Of a stretch of 64,000 bases of DNA, positions 18,461 to 27,262 are shown piece by piece. This stretch comes from an uncultured Poribacteria bacterium (lineage in GTDB: Bacteria > Poribacteria > WGA-4E > PCPOR2b): contig OY282444.1 of the NCBI GenBank assembly GCA_958296125.1, positions 5,007,266 through 5,071,265 on the forward strand. Reading direction: 5' to 3'. A program made the translations under genes and the position numbers. The first letter of the stretch is position 1, and the number at the start of each line of letters is the position of its first letter. The notes beneath the pieces are model-generated. The model saw nothing but the letters and a program-made list of their open reading frames with translations, was not told the origin of the DNA and did no database searches.

Positions 18461-19585
18461 TCAGTGGGGAGATACCCCGTCCAACCGCTTGATCAGTGGG
18501 TGACGGCGGTCTCCCAACGGCAGGTAAGCTCTCGCCTCGGTAAAATGGGACTCATAGACAGCACTAACGCACTCCAGCGAGGTCAGTGCCTTTGAGCCAC
18601 CGAGCTCTGGCTGCCGGTTTTCGCGGATCGCGTTTACCATGTCCCGCACACTCCAAATCGAATGTCTACCCGACCACGGCTGACCGTCAATGACAAAGAC
18701 CTCTTTGGGAAGCAGGACGCGCTCCCATTGGGGGGTGTGTGCAGCAAACGAAACGTCAAAAGGACAATACCACATTTCATCCATCCCAGTTTTGGGATTG
18801 GGCTTGATCATCAGTTGCCCCTCATTCCCTAAAATGTGGGGCCCCATCATCCAACCCTGTAGCGGTTCACGGAAATAGAGTTCGACCAAACCACTAGCTC
18901 CCTGCTTTCCACCAAGATGGATCATCATTGTGTCGCCTGCCACCATTCCGTTGTCACGCCGATCCGTTTTGCATAGCTCACTGCTGTGCATGATGTCCTC
19001 AACACCAATTGCGTGTCCTTGGTAGGTAACTTGCGCGTGAACCCACTCAATGCCGTCCATGAAGAAATCCATCTCATCAAAGTAGTGGACACCCATTTCC
19101 ATCAACTCAAATCCGGCTTCACGTCCCTTGCCTACCTCGCGGACGGAACGAAATTCGCCAATCCGCCCCGATTCAATCCACTCCTTCGCATGACGGAATA
19201 GCGGCGTGAATCGATATTGATGACTAACCGCCAACCGCACCTCTGCTCGTTTACAAGCCGCGACCATCCGATCTGCATTTTCCAGGTCCGTGGAAAGCGG
19301 TTTTTCACTTAGGACATTTAGACCAGCTTCCGCAGCAGCAATCGCGACTGGCGCGTGCAACGGCGCATGGGTGCAAACACTGACAACATCCAGCGTTTCC
19401 TTCTCAAACATTTCGAGGAAGTCGGTGTAGCGGTTGGACACCGCATACTCGTCCGCCCTTGTATTGAGTGCCGCGGGCTGAATATCGCACAAGGCGACAA
19501 GCTCCACCCCTTTCAGATTTGCGTATGCGGTTGCATGGCTCCGGCTGATTCCACCGCAGCCAACAATTCCAGCGCGTAACGTCAT
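18461..19585 (-). CDS. Gfo/Idh/MocA family oxidoreductase
   Basis: 374 residues, start chosen at MTLRAGIVGCGGISRSHATA because the Rossmann motif GCGGIS begins there; the frame is open 26 codons further upstream. The dinucleotide-binding fold carries the LSEKPLSTDLENADRM signature, and the C-terminal domain includes GVHYFDEMDFFMDG. It is a separate paralogue from the gene at 17460, not a duplicate. The likely role is NAD(P)-dependent sugar or polyol oxidation; substrate unknown. Confidence 0.88.
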   Translation of the reverse strand: MTLRAGIVGCGGISRSHATAYANLKGVELVALCDIQPAALNTRADEYAVSNRYTDFLEMFEKETLDVVSVCTHAPLHAPVAIAAAEAGLNVLSEKPLSTDLENADRMVAACKRAEVRLAVSHQYRFTPLFRHAKEWIESGRIGEFRSVREVGKGREAGFELMEMGVHYFDEMDFFMDGIEWVHAQVTYQGHAIGVEDIMHSSELCKTDRRDNGMVAGDTMMIHLGGKQGASGLVELYFREPLQGWMMGPHILGNEGQLMIKPNPKTGMDEMWYCPFDVSFAAHTPQWERVLLPKEVFVIDGQPWSGRHSIWSVRDMVNAIRENRQPELGGSKALTSLECVSAVYESHFTEARAYLPLGDRRHPLIKRLDGVSPH

Positions 19586-19634
19586 GGATATGCCTTCCTT
19601 TCCATTTTCGATGGATGTAATTGGAAAATCCCGT

Positions 19635-19967
19635 CTACGGTTGCGCTGACTCCGGCCCTTCAACGGTTATATTTGTCACAACATTGCGCGGTGGATTTGC
19701 GCTGCGACTCGGAAAATTCTTAATCGTTTCATTGATGAGGATTTTGATCGCTTCTCTAACTTTTTCAAAGGGAATACACTCCAAAACGATAAGCGATTGC
19801 TCGGCGTTGAGGGGCTTCTCGTAACGTAACCCGTATTGAATGCCCATTTGTCTGAGTTCAGGTTCGACGCGCATTGAAATGAGCTTCTGTTCTTGCGGCG
19901 TGATCGACGCGCTATCAACGAAAAAATGGGTGTGGATCCACGCTTCTCTTTCGTCGATAATTTTCAT
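19635..19967 (-). CDS. Small hypothetical protein
   Basis: 110 residues. I do not recognise it. A good ribosome binding site (AAAGGAC, seven bases from ATG) supports translation. It is hydrophilic with mixed alpha/beta character and no signal peptide or membrane segment. It lies between an oxidoreductase gene and a ceramidase-like gene on the same strand and may belong to their transcript. Confidence 0.55.
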   Translation of the reverse strand: MKIIDEREAWIHTHFFVDSASITPQEQKLISMRVEPELRQMGIQYGLRYEKPLNAEQSLIVLECIPFEKVREAIKILINETIKNFPSRSANPPRNVVTNITVEGPESAQP

Positions 19968-20033
19968 CGAAATTTGTCCTTTCTTAACACCATCCTGGTG
20001 GTTGCATCATGCTGTGAGTCCGATTCTTAGACC

Positions 20034-20067
20034 GGCACCGCTTCATCTACGGCACCGCTTCATCTAC
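20034..20067 (+). repeat. 17-bp perfect tandem duplication
   Basis: GGCACCGCTTCATCTAC occurs twice head to tail in the gap between the small hypothetical gene and the ceramidase-like gene. No function is evident. Confidence 0.8.
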
Positions 20068-20096
20068 TCTGACACAAATTGTCATCAAGAAATGCC

Positions 20097-21518
20097 TCAA
20101 CCCCCGAAAATCTCATGAAGCACTTCGGCTGCTGCATCGACCACCATCTCCAACGCCTCCGGTTCCAGCTTTGCCCAGAATCGTGTCTCAACCTCGTGAC
20201 CACCGCGGGGGAAGGCTTCGCGGATAGGAAGGTAGCCGACATAGTGGCTCGTGCAATGTGCGATATACGTTGGATAGGCCGGGGAAGCCATCTTGATCTG
20301 CAGCTGCCCTTCGACAAACGGCTCGCCCGGCAGCCCAACAAACGCTGTTTTGCCCACCCGAAACACCTGAATTTCGTAATCCAGTTCCGGTGCTCGCTCC
20401 TTTCGGAGATGGACGCTCAGGATAGAAGCCGCCTTTATCCACTCCGGATCGATCTGTCTCGGATTCTGCTCTAACCATCTCGGCTCTGGATTTTCCTCCA
20501 AAACCTTCTGCGACTGTGCGAGCAACTCAGGTTCAACGTCGCGAATGGGTAGCTTCACGTGACGCGCCTTCCAATTCAGGGTCGGGTCCTCTTCGTAGGA
20601 CAAAGTTTCAATCACCGCCTGAGTTCTTTTTGCGAGGAGATCGCCCATGCGTTGGTGATCGGGGACGTAATCCGGATCGAATGGATCCCACGGATTGATA
20701 TTGCCACAACAACCGTTGAGGACGAGGGGCACACAACTGCCGCCAAAGGTTTCGCGCATCGCGTTTGACCATGCCCCCGGCCAATCCGCGGAAACAATCG
20801 GCCTGGGAAAGACATTCACTGGATGGCAGGTGTGGTGCAGCAACATCGCAAGCATCTGCACCGAATCTGTTTGAAAGCACATCACCCCAACCTCCGGATC
20901 AATCGGTCCCTCCATGTAACGAATATAAGAGGGCCCCAAGGGTTCCTGCCATTTCGATCCTGGCATACGCACCGTGCCGTCATCCATGATTGCCCTTCGG
21001 TTAAAGGCGACGCGACCTTCGACCCCGCTGCCGACCCGGAGGCGAACCGGCTGCAAAGAACCATTCGCCTGTTTGATAGCTTTAAGGATGCGTTCATACG
21101 CAAAATCGAAGTACCGCGGATCCCCGCCACGCAGCCATTCCATCTCCGGTGGTGTTGCCTGAAAACTCTCATCGAACATGAAATGTCCCAGCGACGGTGC
21201 CGAATGCGTCTGGCTCACATGTACCATGATGGCTTCCGGGGCAAGTCCACATTCATCTGCAACCGCTCGGCGAATTTTTGCTGTCCAGTCTTCAGTAATG
21301 ATAGTAAGGTCCAGACTCACAAAACAGATTTTCTTTCCGTCGTTCTCCAATATTAGCACCCTAGCGTAAAGCGGGTCGTAAACATACTGAGCGGGGCGAA
21401 ATTGTCCAACGGCTCCGGCAAGATGGATATCGGTCTGTGGGGTTATATCAATTTGGGCTGCGCCAGCGTGAAGGCAGTTAGGTATGATTGAGTTTTGATG
21501 TGCCATCGGATGTGCCAT
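20097..21518 (-). CDS. Neutral/alkaline ceramidase-like hydrolase
   Basis: 473 residues. The start ATG lies downstream of AAAGGAGGAGAGG; a second ATG four codons later is equally possible. The N-terminal domain of the neutral/alkaline non-lysosomal ceramidase family is evident: AGAAQIDITPQTDIHLAGAV, then VHVSQTHSAPS and LLHHTCHPVNVFPR, which carry candidate metal ligands. No signal peptide is visible, so it may be cytoplasmic, and the usual ceramidase C-terminal domain is not obvious. True ceramide cleavage is therefore uncertain; many bacterial members have unknown substrates and occur near sugar oxidoreductase genes, as here. Confidence 0.8.
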   Translation of the reverse strand: MAHPMAHQNSIIPNCLHAGAAQIDITPQTDIHLAGAVGQFRPAQYVYDPLYARVLILENDGKKICFVSLDLTIITEDWTAKIRRAVADECGLAPEAIMVHVSQTHSAPSLGHFMFDESFQATPPEMEWLRGGDPRYFDFAYERILKAIKQANGSLQPVRLRVGSGVEGRVAFNRRAIMDDGTVRMPGSKWQEPLGPSYIRYMEGPIDPEVGVMCFQTDSVQMLAMLLHHTCHPVNVFPRPIVSADWPGAWSNAMRETFGGSCVPLVLNGCCGNINPWDPFDPDYVPDHQRMGDLLAKRTQAVIETLSYEEDPTLNWKARHVKLPIRDVEPELLAQSQKVLEENPEPRWLEQNPRQIDPEWIKAASILSVHLRKERAPELDYEIQVFRVGKTAFVGLPGEPFVEGQLQIKMASPAYPTYIAHCTSHYVGYLPIREAFPRGGHEVETRFWAKLEPEALEMVVDAAAEVLHEIFGG

Positions 21519-21683
21519 CGAAGGTCCTCTCCTCCTTTAAGTTTGCAGAGTTGATAATGAATTTGATTGAGGTCGTCTATGGGGTAGGGAAAGTATGAGC
21601 AGGTTGGTTTCAATCCCGCTGCCCTGCCCTCGCAGGCAAGGAAGCATGGAGTCGGGGGAAGGTCTGTCATCAATTCGCTATAC

Positions 21684-23732
21684 TTACTTCGTGCTCGTGT
21701 GCACCCGTTTGCGGAGTTCATTCAGGTGCTGAATGACAGCCGTTGGAGCTGCTTCCTGAAAGCCGAGTTCATGTGCCTCATCGAGCATCATTTCTAACTG
21801 AATAGGGCTGCTTTCAAGCAAGCGCAGCGCGTTATCGTAGGCATTTAGCGCGTTTTTGGAATCGCCGCGCTTGTGGCTGATGTCCCCCAGAAAGGAGTAG
21901 GCAGCTGCAACCCGGGGTGAGTAAGGGCGGCTTGCGATAAACTCTTGGAAGGTAGCAAAAGCAGCGTCATAGCGTTGGTTTTCATAGTGGACCCGGCCAA
22001 TCCGGAATTGCGCCTGATCCGCGAAGCTATCCTTATAGCCCTGCACAAGGTATTGCGCCTGTTTCGGGTAAGCAATTGTGGTCTGATAGGCTTTCACAGC
22101 CGCATCATATTGGTCAAGGGTGCGATACATTTCGCCAAGTTGGAAATGCGCCATCATCGTCTGCGAGGAGGACGGATAATCCGCGATAAGGGTTTGATAA
22201 GATTCAATTGCCTTTTCTGTATTATTGAGGCGCTCGGCATAGACAACCCCGGTTCGATACACAGCTTCAGCCGCCCAAAGGGATTGAGGATGTGTCTCAA
22301 TCAGTTGACGGTACACAGCAATTGCCTGCTCATAATCCTTCAACTCACGCTCATAAATTTTGCCCACCCGGAATAGCGCGTAAGGGGTCAACGCGCCACT
22401 TGTTGCCTGCAATTGCTGGATGGTTGCGTTCAATTCAATAAAACGGAGTTGAGATCGTGCCTGCTTTGCATGCTCACCGTCGGGCACATCAATGATATAC
22501 TGCCGCATAAGTGGACAGGCATCAACATAGTTGTTTGAAGCGATCAGTTCTTTTATCCGATCCCATTCAACGCTTGGAAAATCTAACTCCAGTTGCCGAA
22601 TCTTTGCTTCCAATTCCATTTTAACGCGGCCCGGATTCTGGTCATATTTTCCAATTGCGCCCAAGTAGATAGGGTCCAAGTCAGGCAGGTAGGCATACAG
22701 AAAGGTTTGGAACGCATCGATTGCCCGCCGATAGTCCCGCAATTTTTCATAACAGACCCCCGACCAATAAAAGACTGCGTGCATCTTCCAGAAGTCTGGA
22801 TGCTTTTGTGGAAGTTGCTCAAAAGTCTGCACAGCAGCAGCATACCTCCCCCGCTCCTGGTGGATGCGCCCAATCTGAAAAAGTGCCTCCGCTGCAAAAA
22901 GACTTACCCGACTATAGTCATCCACAACTTTCTGATATGCTTCGATCGCCAGCACCGGCTGATTCAATACCTTATCGCGTAGATTTCCAATGCGCCACCG
23001 TGCTTCAGCCGCAAGTTTGGTATCCCTGTGTTGCTGCAAGATCTCTTCATACACCGCGATTGCTCTTTCCGGCTGGTTCAGTTGATAGGGGCTGCGGTAC
23101 AGTTCCGCAATATGGAATTTCGCTTCAATTGCAAGGGGGGTCGCCTTGTGGACTTGGATGACGCGCTGCTGGTCTCGCAAATCATCAAGGGCGGCTTGAA
23201 TGCTATGAATCTTTCGTAAGCCGGTTTTATAGGCAAGGGGGGTTGATGGGAACAGATCAGCAAGGGTCTGATAGGTCTGAATCGCTTCCTCGTATTTTCC
23301 CATGCGGCAATATACAGCACCTTTCTTGATATAACCGAGGAATAGATCTTCTGCCGTCGCCCCTTTACTGCTCAATTGGATAATCTTGTCATAAACGCTT
23401 AATGCTTGAGGATATTGATGGGTATAGGCGTAATAAATATCACCCAATTTTTCATAAATACGGCTAAGTTGTTCAACACTCTCCGTCGAATCAGCAAGTT
23501 TCTCAAGGAGTTGTGCTGCTTCATGATACTTCCCATTTTCAAGTAGTGTGACTACTTTTGCAGCCCGCGTTTCCGTGCTAGCGAACAACGCGATACAAAA
23601 AGCAGCGGCGCAAAAGCACCATTTCACGTGAACCGTGAACCGTGAAGCATAAAACGTAAGACGTAAAATAGGGGGTATTCTGCCTATTGCATCATACGGC
23701 CTTGATAGTTTTCTACCCTTCCATCTTTCCAT
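21684..23732 (-). CDS. Tetratricopeptide repeat protein, exported
   Basis: 682 residues. After an odd N-terminal 35 residues, a hydrophobic signal-like segment (VKWCFCAAAFCIALFASTETRA) is followed by about 14 TPR-type repeats (for example AIAVYEEILQQHRDTKLAAE, AIESYQTLIADYPSSSQTMM). The annotated ATG lies in a purine-rich ATGGAAGG repeat, and the first residues are encoded by the heptamer repeat at 23627-23668, so the real start could be the GTG just before KWCFC. TPR arrays bind protein partners; this one probably works in the periplasm. It is the third gene of an operon with an ECF sigma factor and its anti-sigma factor. Confidence 0.82.
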   Translation of the reverse strand: MERWKGRKLSRPYDAIGRIPPILRLTFYASRFTVHVKWCFCAAAFCIALFASTETRAAKVVTLLENGKYHEAAQLLEKLADSTESVEQLSRIYEKLGDIYYAYTHQYPQALSVYDKIIQLSSKGATAEDLFLGYIKKGAVYCRMGKYEEAIQTYQTLADLFPSTPLAYKTGLRKIHSIQAALDDLRDQQRVIQVHKATPLAIEAKFHIAELYRSPYQLNQPERAIAVYEEILQQHRDTKLAAEARWRIGNLRDKVLNQPVLAIEAYQKVVDDYSRVSLFAAEALFQIGRIHQERGRYAAAVQTFEQLPQKHPDFWKMHAVFYWSGVCYEKLRDYRRAIDAFQTFLYAYLPDLDPIYLGAIGKYDQNPGRVKMELEAKIRQLELDFPSVEWDRIKELIASNNYVDACPLMRQYIIDVPDGEHAKQARSQLRFIELNATIQQLQATSGALTPYALFRVGKIYERELKDYEQAIAVYRQLIETHPQSLWAAEAVYRTGVVYAERLNNTEKAIESYQTLIADYPSSSQTMMAHFQLGEMYRTLDQYDAAVKAYQTTIAYPKQAQYLVQGYKDSFADQAQFRIGRVHYENQRYDAAFATFQEFIASRPYSPRVAAAYSFLGDISHKRGDSKNALNAYDNALRLLESSPIQLEMMLDEAHELGFQEAAPTAVIQHLNELRKRVHTSTK
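23627..23668 (-). repeat. Degenerate heptamer repeat in the 5' end of the TPR gene
   Basis: Six units in 7-nt register on the plus strand: CGTGAAC, CGTGAAC, CGTGAAG, CATAAAA, CGTAAGA, CGTAAAA. On the gene strand this is the GTTTCAC family also found in lnt, and it encodes LTFYASRFTVH. Confidence 0.75.
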
Positions 23733-23750
23733 CCTTCCATTCCTCTTGTT

Positions 23751-24308
23751 TTAGGGAGCCTGCTCTGCCAATACCAGCAGTTGGAGCGTTGCTAGCCGGT
23801 CATTGCCCTTTAAATGTCTCGTTTCGAGTGCTTCGGTGCGGTTGTTCCGAATCTCTTCCTGTCGATACAGTTCAATTCTTTCGTGAGGGGATTGTATCGG
23901 AATATCTAGCGATTGATCTTGGTTGATAAAAACTGTGGCGATCGAAATACTAATCACTAGCGTAAGGGTAGCTAGTGCGCTGCGAAAGATCCAAGCAGGA
24001 CGACGGTTCACAGGAAACAACCGAAATGCAGCAAAGAATTTCGGGAAGAAGCGCGCTCGTTTGGGGGGCGGAGATTCTGTCGCCAGACGCTTGTAGACAT
24101 TCATCTCAATGTTATTGAGAACGACAGGCGGGATTGGCATCTCATCCGCCTCTTCGGTCAAGCGTAAAGTATTTTGTAAGGCTTCAACTTCGCGGGCACA
24201 GGTAGAGCAACCGCGTAGATGCTCCTCAATGCGAGCAACCTGCTCATCATCAAGGAGGGCACAAACATATTCGGTGTAGAATCTTTCTAACTGTTTACAC
24301 CTTATCAT
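23751..24308 (-). CDS. Zinc-finger anti-sigma factor
   Basis: 185 residues, AAGGAG eight bases before the ATG. The N-terminal zinc-binding anti-sigma (ZAS) motif is H30-x3-C34-x2-C37 in EEHLRGCSTCAREV. A single membrane helix (about 107-127, LATLTLVISISIATVFI) is followed by a periplasmic tail of about 55 residues. Such proteins hold an ECF sigma factor at the membrane until a signal or proteolysis frees it. It lies 17 bp after the sigma gene, which it presumably controls. Confidence 0.88.
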   Translation of the reverse strand: MIRCKQLERFYTEYVCALLDDEQVARIEEHLRGCSTCAREVEALQNTLRLTEEADEMPIPPVVLNNIEMNVYKRLATESPPPKRARFFPKFFAAFRLFPVNRRPAWIFRSALATLTLVISISIATVFINQDQSLDIPIQSPHERIELYRQEEIRNNRTEALETRHLKGNDRLATLQLLVLAEQAP

Positions 24309-24325
24309 TCAACAAACTCCTTCGG

Positions 24326-24907
24326 CTAAATGTCATTTCCTTCCCAGAGGGGGCGTAGCAAAGTTTGCAGTTTTTTCACCGCACGGTGCAGGTGAATCTT
24401 GACCGTGCCCTCTGCCATTCCAAGTACTTCCGTGATCTCCTTAATCTGTAACCCTTGGTAACGGTTCAACATAAAGACAGCTTTCTGTTTCGGCGAAAGC
24501 TGATCTATTGCATCACGGATAACCCGATGTCGATCTTTTTCTTCAACCTCCCATTCGGGATTACTCCACAAATCAACGGCTGCTGGCTCATCAAGGGGAA
24601 ACTCTTCATCATCAAGTGAGTAGGTCTGCCGGCGCGATTTTGCGCGGTGGAAATCAATTGACAGGTTATGAGCAATTTTATAAAGCCAAGTTGAGAAGCG
24701 GGCTTGAGGTTTCCAAGCGTCAAGTGCCCGATATGCCTTAAAAAAGACTTCGATTGTCAACTCCTCAGCATCTTCATAATTTTTTACGGATCTGAGCAGG
24801 TAGGCATAAATCTGCCCCTTGTATCGCTTCATCAGATCATCGAATGCATCTAGGCGACCAGCTTGAAACTGCACAACTAACATTTCATCTTCAACGATTC
24901 TATCCAT
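24326..24907 (-). CDS. ECF-family RNA polymerase sigma factor
   Basis: 193 residues from the ATG at 24907 (GGGAAG upstream); a TTG 11 codons earlier is possible. Region 2 spans about 20-90 (DLMKRYKGQIYAYLLRSV, then ARFSTWLYKIAHNLSIDFHR), and region 4 about 135-185 (LSPKQKAVFMLNRYQGLQI, a helix-turn-helix ending GTVKIHLHRAVKKL). It directs RNA polymerase to stress or envelope genes, with the anti-sigma gene directly downstream. Target promoters were not identified. Confidence 0.92.
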   Translation of the reverse strand: MDRIVEDEMLVVQFQAGRLDAFDDLMKRYKGQIYAYLLRSVKNYEDAEELTIEVFFKAYRALDAWKPQARFSTWLYKIAHNLSIDFHRAKSRRQTYSLDDEEFPLDEPAAVDLWSNPEWEVEEKDRHRVIRDAIDQLSPKQKAVFMLNRYQGLQIKEITEVLGMAEGTVKIHLHRAVKKLQTLLRPLWEGNDI

Positions 24908-25164
24908 GAGCAACTTCCCGCGGTTAATGAGGTTGGGCAAAATCTCTGGCTCTAAACGGTATGTGCTCCGGGAGGGTTTACAACTAACACATACTATTTA
25001 TGGACTTTCATCATCATATCACCGTGAGTGCGGTGGATCAAGCAAAAAAAACGATGGAGGGAAGGTGAAATCGCACGTCCCTAAAATGGGATAGCGTCTA
25101 AATCGTTGTCAATGAGGAACTGGGTCTAAATCTAAAATATAGAACAACCAGATTTATCGAAAAA

Positions 25165-25809
25165 CTACACGCCTAGACTCGCCTTGGCGCGTTGAATCTC
25201 ACTGCATAAGTGACGAGTTGCGACGACCGGATCCGCCTGTGCACAAACGGCTGAGATGACAGCGATTCCGTGAGCACCCGCGCGGATAACCTCGTATGCA
25301 GTTTCAGCCGTAATACCACCAATCGCAATGACGGGGCACGGTGCAATTTCGCACATCCGTTGCAGCGCTTCCAAACCTTTTGGCAGCTCCGCATCCGGTT
25401 TGGAAGATGTCTGATAGATAGGACCGAACCCGATGTAATCCGCCCCCGCAGCAATCGCTTCTAGGATCTTCTCCCCCGCCCGTGCCGAAGCACCAATAAT
25501 CATTTCTGGTGGAAGGATTCGCCGTCCAACTGCGATCGGCAGATCCTCCTGTCCAAAATGGGCACCCGCTGCGCCGACAGCGAGGGCAATGTCCGCCCGA
25601 TCGTTGACAATCAAGGAAACCCCATGCTCCACACAAACAACCTGCATCGCCTGTGCGGATTCGACCAGTTCGCGTGTGCTTCCATCTTTCTGGCGAAACT
25701 GGACGATGTCGGCACCACCCTCAATCGCCATTTCTGCCAACTGTGCGTGCGTAAATCGAGATTGGATAATTGTATCGGTGATGACATGGAGGCCGCCAAT
25801 TTTTTTCAT
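25165..25809 (-). CDS. thiE: Thiamine-phosphate synthase
   Basis: 214 residues. It joins HMP-pyrophosphate and the thiazole phosphate to form thiamine phosphate. The TIM-barrel landmarks are present: VQFRQKDGSTRELVESA, LIVNDRADIALAVGA, HFGQEDLP, IGASARAG, YIGFGPIYQTSSKPDA and VIAIGGITAETA. Length is normal. It follows yajC on the same strand with a 57-bp gap; no other thiamine genes or riboswitch were seen nearby. Confidence 0.93.
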   Translation of the reverse strand: MKKIGGLHVITDTIIQSRFTHAQLAEMAIEGGADIVQFRQKDGSTRELVESAQAMQVVCVEHGVSLIVNDRADIALAVGAAGAHFGQEDLPIAVGRRILPPEMIIGASARAGEKILEAIAAGADYIGFGPIYQTSSKPDAELPKGLEALQRMCEIAPCPVIAIGGITAETAYEVIRAGAHGIAVISAVCAQADPVVATRHLCSEIQRAKASLGV

Positions 25810-25866
25810 ATCGTCACATCTCGGTTTGGGAGTATGTCAAAGGCGATTTTTCCTGAGGCAAATAGC

Positions 25867-26148
25867 CTATTCACCTTCAATAAGCTCTCCTGCCTTCTTT
25901 TTGAACTCGATCGCGCCTCGTGACACCTCGACCTTCACATTTTCTGCAATTGTCAGAACGACAATATCTTTATCTACGCCTACAACTTTCCCATGCAATC
26001 CACCCCTCGTGACAACTTCGTCCGCCTTCGTCAAGCTATTTAGCATGTTTTGATGTTTTTTTTGCTTCAACTGGTTAGGGCGTATGATTAGAAAGTAGAA
26101 GATGGGTATCATCAGAAGAATGGGAAATAAAGCACTGAGAAACTCCAT
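25867..26148 (-). CDS. yajC: Preprotein translocase accessory subunit YajC
   Basis: 93 residues. One N-terminal membrane helix (LFPILLMIPIFYFLIIRP) is followed by the small cytoplasmic domain QKKHQNMLNSLTKADEVVTR, with GLHGKVVGV, typical of YajC. It associates with SecDF. In many bacteria yajC precedes secD and secF; here thiE follows instead. Confidence 0.93.
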   Translation of the reverse strand: MEFLSALFPILLMIPIFYFLIIRPNQLKQKKHQNMLNSLTKADEVVTRGGLHGKVVGVDKDIVVLTIAENVKVEVSRGAIEFKKKAGELIEGE

Positions 26149-26165
26149 AATTTATGTCCTCCACG

Positions 26166-27194
26166 TCAAAGAATGAGCATTGCATCGCCATAACTATAAA
26201 AGCGATATTTTTGTGCAATTGCTTCTTGGTAAGCTTCAAAGATAAATTCATGCCCGGCAAACGCGCTGACGAGCATGAGTAAGGTTGATTTCGGTAAATG
26301 AAAATTAGTAACTAAAGCGTCAACAGCTTTGAATTGATAACCGGGATATATGAAGATATCCGTATATCCCTGATAAGGGTCAACGCTCCCCTCCGAGGCA
26401 ACGGTTTCGAGAGCACGCACGGAAGTGGTTCCGACCGCAACGATTTTCCGTCCTTCCCCCTTTGCGGCGTTGATCTGATTGGCACTTGTTTGGGAGAGCT
26501 CAAAATACTCGGCGTGCATCTTGTGCATCTCAATATCTTCCACTTTGACAGGTTGGAATGTGCCGAGCCCAACATGCAGCGTAAGTGTCACGGGGTGAAT
26601 CCCATCTCGCTTGAGTTTATCCATTAACTCCAGCGTAAAATGTAATCCTGCCGTTGGCGCAGCAACTGCCCCCTCTTCCTTTGCATAAACGCATTGATAC
26701 TCCTCTTTATCAGTGTGGTTCGGTTCACGTTTGATATAGGGGGGTAAGGGCACCCTGCCCACTTGTGCGAGGATTTTCCGAAAATCACCATCAGATTTGA
26801 ATCGGACCGTATAAATACCGAGCGACGATTTGGAGTGGATTTTTCCTGTCAGCATTCCCTCCTTAAACACCACACGTGTTCCACGCGTGACGCGTCTACC
26901 CGGCTTCACTAGTGCCTCCCAAGTATTCGCCCCCTTCTGACGGATTAAGAGCAATTCAACTTTTCCACCGGTCGAGAGTTTCCGCCCTATGAGTCGCGCT
27001 GGAATGACTTTGGTGTTGTTAATGACAAGCAAGGAATGATCGGGGAAAAACTCACCAATTTGGGAGAACTGCGTGTGGTGAATTTTGCGTGTCTGCCGAT
27101 CTATGACCATCAAGCGGGAGGCATCCCTTTGCGGGCAGGGCTGCTGTGCAATAAGTGCTTCGGGCAGGTTATAGTCATAATCGGTGAGTTTCAT
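26166..27194 (-). CDS. queA: S-adenosylmethionine:tRNA ribosyltransferase-isomerase
   Basis: 342 residues. It makes epoxyqueuosine on tRNA in the queuosine pathway. Family landmarks include LPEALIAQQPCPQRDASRL, YQCVYAKEEGAVAAPTAGLH, LHVGLGTFQPVKVEDI and NFHLPKSTLLMLVSAF. It lies downstream of ruvB on the same strand. The usual neighbour tgt is absent from the cluster. Confidence 0.95.
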   Translation of the reverse strand: MKLTDYDYNLPEALIAQQPCPQRDASRLMVIDRQTRKIHHTQFSQIGEFFPDHSLLVINNTKVIPARLIGRKLSTGGKVELLLIRQKGANTWEALVKPGRRVTRGTRVVFKEGMLTGKIHSKSSLGIYTVRFKSDGDFRKILAQVGRVPLPPYIKREPNHTDKEEYQCVYAKEEGAVAAPTAGLHFTLELMDKLKRDGIHPVTLTLHVGLGTFQPVKVEDIEMHKMHAEYFELSQTSANQINAAKGEGRKIVAVGTTSVRALETVASEGSVDPYQGYTDIFIYPGYQFKAVDALVTNFHLPKSTLLMLVSAFAGHEFIFEAYQEAIAQKYRFYSYGDAMLIL

Positions 27195-27262
27195 ACTTGT
27201 TACACTTACGGAAGGATCAGATTGGCAAGCCCTCGTTACGAATCAAAAGAGAGACAATATAT

